This document shows, one piece after another, positions 63,401 through 64,000 of a DNA stretch of 64,000 nucleotides. Both the position numbers and the translations under genes were made by a program. Every line of letters begins with the position of its first letter. The stretch's first letter is position 1. Under the pieces are notes generated by a model. That model made no database searches. It saw only the letters and a list, made by a program, of their open reading frames with translations, and was not told the DNA's origin. Source of the DNA: VXYL01 sp965116345 (lineage in GTDB: Bacteria > Pseudomonadota > Gammaproteobacteria > Pseudomonadales > Azotimanducaceae); contig OZ220680.1 of the NCBI GenBank assembly GCA_965116345.1, forward strand, positions 2,418,001 to 2,482,000. Direction: 5' to 3'.

Positions 63401-64000
63401 GTACTCGCGGCCATCGAGGACGCCAACGCCGATCCGACGGCGGACGACATCGCGGCCTCGCTGGCGATGTTCGAGGAGTTCGCCGGCATCGCCCAGGGCA
63501 GTCCCCTGTTCAGCCTCGCAAGCGCCGAGGAAGTCATCGACCGCGTCGGTTTCCACAACGTCGGACGGGAGGCCAAGAGCAACCTGATCGCCATGAGCAT
63601 CGACGACGGCGTCGGCGTGGTCACCAGCACCGAGGATACCCAGCGGGCCGATCTCGATCCCGATCACGACGCCATCGTCGTCGTCTTCAACGGCGCATCG
63701 GAAGCCCAGTCGGTCACCATCCGGACGGCGACCGGGTTCGCGCTGCATGGTGTGCAGCAGGCTTCCGCGGATGCCGTGGTGCAGGGTGCGAGCTTCGAGG
63801 CCGACATGGACGGCAACGGCACGTTCACCGTGCCGGCGCTGACCACGGCCGTGTTCGTCAAGGCCCAGGGCGACATGCAGGGCGCGGGGCTGTCGGCCTT
63901 CGTCACGTCCGGCTTCGAGCCGCCGGTACCCTACGGCGACACCGCCATCTATCTGCGCGGCCAGTTCAACGGCTGGGGAACCGGCAACGAGTTGACCTAT
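60491..64000 (+). CDS. Pullulanase-type GH13 lipoprotein, 3' end beyond the window
   Basis: The frame is open for 1,170 codons and continues past the right edge. A lipoprotein signal ends with lipobox LATGC (Cys near residue 23). Domains: a pullulanase-associated PUD/CBM41-like segment (AVIYYNRRDKNFDGWVLHLW) near residue 100, a CBM48-like domain (SSVWAPTAQDVKLVIYDQ) near residue 395, then the GH13 barrel with region I VLDVVYNHT (~678), nucleophile D754 in GFRFDWMS, acid/base E783 in IYGEGW, and D878 in ASVHDGM. Near the edge a beta-sandwich (AIYLRGQFNGWG) begins. It debranches alpha-1,6 bonds in pullulan, starch or glycogen at the outer membrane. It is divergent from the LacI-amylase unit. 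Confidence 0.92.
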   Translation, partial: MRFGPARILGLATISVLFLATGCGSGSGAGGDQTPLVVCGDDEILLANGQCGPKPVLVCEAPEVAVDGRCIVPDKPTPKYTPGPNEAVIYYNRRDKNFDGWVLHLWNGGCEAGSWDPERITLRGPDGEVDYSYDGTGTTWPDGPPPNYPHYLDGDVDPIYGAYWVLQLQDDAVCGNFIIHGLAGAPQTVDLRITFSEDTTNPYRNMYWVVVDSTLAEGDLGQARVAAEPICINDICEEYEAPPLAIEDQAAHWIDADTIAWNRTLADVELYASLDGTLAVEAEGEGEDAVGVVTGGDLAAMLSTTALTEAQQARFPHLADYEAYALSLDLDRVKALLTHQLWIVGTDAEGNQVGTQLQLSGVLDHLYTSGTDDADEETLGPVYSGGSITSSVWAPTAQDVKLVIYDQRPDGRLAYEGESAMSLDDDTGIWSVSGGRDAWDRKYYRFLVTAYHPSEAKVLRREARDPYSVSAYTGSLMSQFVDIDDDDLKPAGWDDHAVPDATSPEGAIIYEGHVRDFSARDSSTPEAHRGKFMAFTADDSAPVAHLQRLADAGITHFHVLPAFDVRSIPEDPDGQVNLDSAIYELCRLDDSNEELCPGDVRDETSILDKLASFDPATDEARKLMDTIRDIDGFNWGYDPVLYNVPEGSYSTDPAGPARIREMRAMHQALHGMGLRVVLDVVYNHTSDEGADGSFSVYDRIVPGYYYRRNPTTGDVERASCCSDTAAEHAMMAKFIEDSAVFWATHYGVDGFRFDWMSLHPKSVMEDVQTAVQAVDPDTYIYGEGWAPGTGTAPDTFELSTQANLAGTGIGTFNDRLRDRLRDLSISTGGDLTRVRAGLAGNLADFQLLLDSGVTIAAGSDGGYTADPQESVNYASVHDGMTLWDELNRGGVLPEGSESSSDRARMAAQAQSLVLLSQGVPFVHMGGDILRSKSLSHNSYNAGDWFNTVDFTLADNNWNVGLPPEGPPDADVLAAIEDANADPTADDIAASLAMFEEFAGIAQGSPLFSLASAEEVIDRVGFHNVGREAKSNLIAMSIDDGVGVVTSTEDTQRADLDPDHDAIVVVFNGASEAQSVTIRTATGFALHGVQQASADAVVQGASFEADMDGNGTFTVPALTTAVFVKAQGDMQGAGLSAFVTSGFEPPVPYGDTAIYLRGQFNGWGTGNELTY

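Overview
The window looks like chromosome of a high-GC gammaproteobacterium. A complete rRNA operon (16S, tRNA-Ile(GAT), tRNA-Ala(TGC), 23S, 5S) lies next to tyrS, an MepM-type endopeptidase gene, anmK and erpA, which is the arrangement known from Pseudomonas-like Gammaproteobacteria. The remaining gene content (three sulfatases, one TauD and two phytanoyl-CoA-type dioxygenases, SDR and Gfo/Idh enzymes, a DUF1592/DUF1552 pair, PhoPQ-activated-protein type hydrolase, several toxin-antitoxin type modules) resembles marine or host-associated oligotrophic lineages. That ecological reading is inference only.

Layout. 1-7.9 kb: housekeeping genes (PfkB-type kinase start, hemL, ClC channel, erpA, anmK, M23 peptidase, tyrS). 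7.9-13.8 kb: rRNA operon with a near-consensus promoter, boxA, RNase III type processing stems and a strong terminator; both large rRNAs carry expansion segments. 13.9-18.5 kb: an SDR gene diverges from an operon of enolase-superfamily enzyme, Gfo/Idh/MocA oxidoreductase, an uncharacterised Cys-containing protein and a UGSC-family selenoprotein whose gene has an in-frame TGA. 18.6-24.8 kb, all leftward: NTF2-like and secreted proteins with a TauD dioxygenase, then a MazG pyrophosphohydrolase plus nuclease-helicase pair that looks like a defence cassette, then a PhyH dioxygenase with an alpha/beta hydrolase. 24.8-36.5 kb: transposase remnant, D-aminoacylase-like amidohydrolase, sulfatase, methyltransferases, a secreted hydrolase, a second amidohydrolase, a small coiled-coil gene interrupted at codon 3 by a 279-bp MITE, a second PhyH dioxygenase and an aldo/keto reductase.

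36.6-49.7 kb: a large TM0106-type nuclease-helicase, a non-canonical SDR, an NTF2-like protein, a beta-propeller glycosidase-like protein, an esterase, two secreted sulfatases in tandem, an enoyl-CoA hydratase and a hipBA module with three evenly spaced operators. 49.8-57.3 kb: DUF1592 and DUF1552 secreted proteins, a DUF4143 ATPase, VOC and DUF1428 proteins, a mazEF-like pair and a glycerophosphodiesterase. 57.3-64 kb: an alpha-glucan locus with a LacI-type repressor translationally coupled to a periplasmic GH13 amylase, divergent from a pullulanase-type lipoprotein that runs off the window, with a LacI-type operator between them.

Most notable points: the UGSC selenoprotein and its operon; the MITE whose right terminal repeat supplies a Shine-Dalgarno and a GTG start to the gene it interrupts; the MazG/nuclease-helicase pair; the spaced hipBA operators; the LacI operator; and a tyrosyl-tRNA synthetase with QVGN in place of the HIGH motif.
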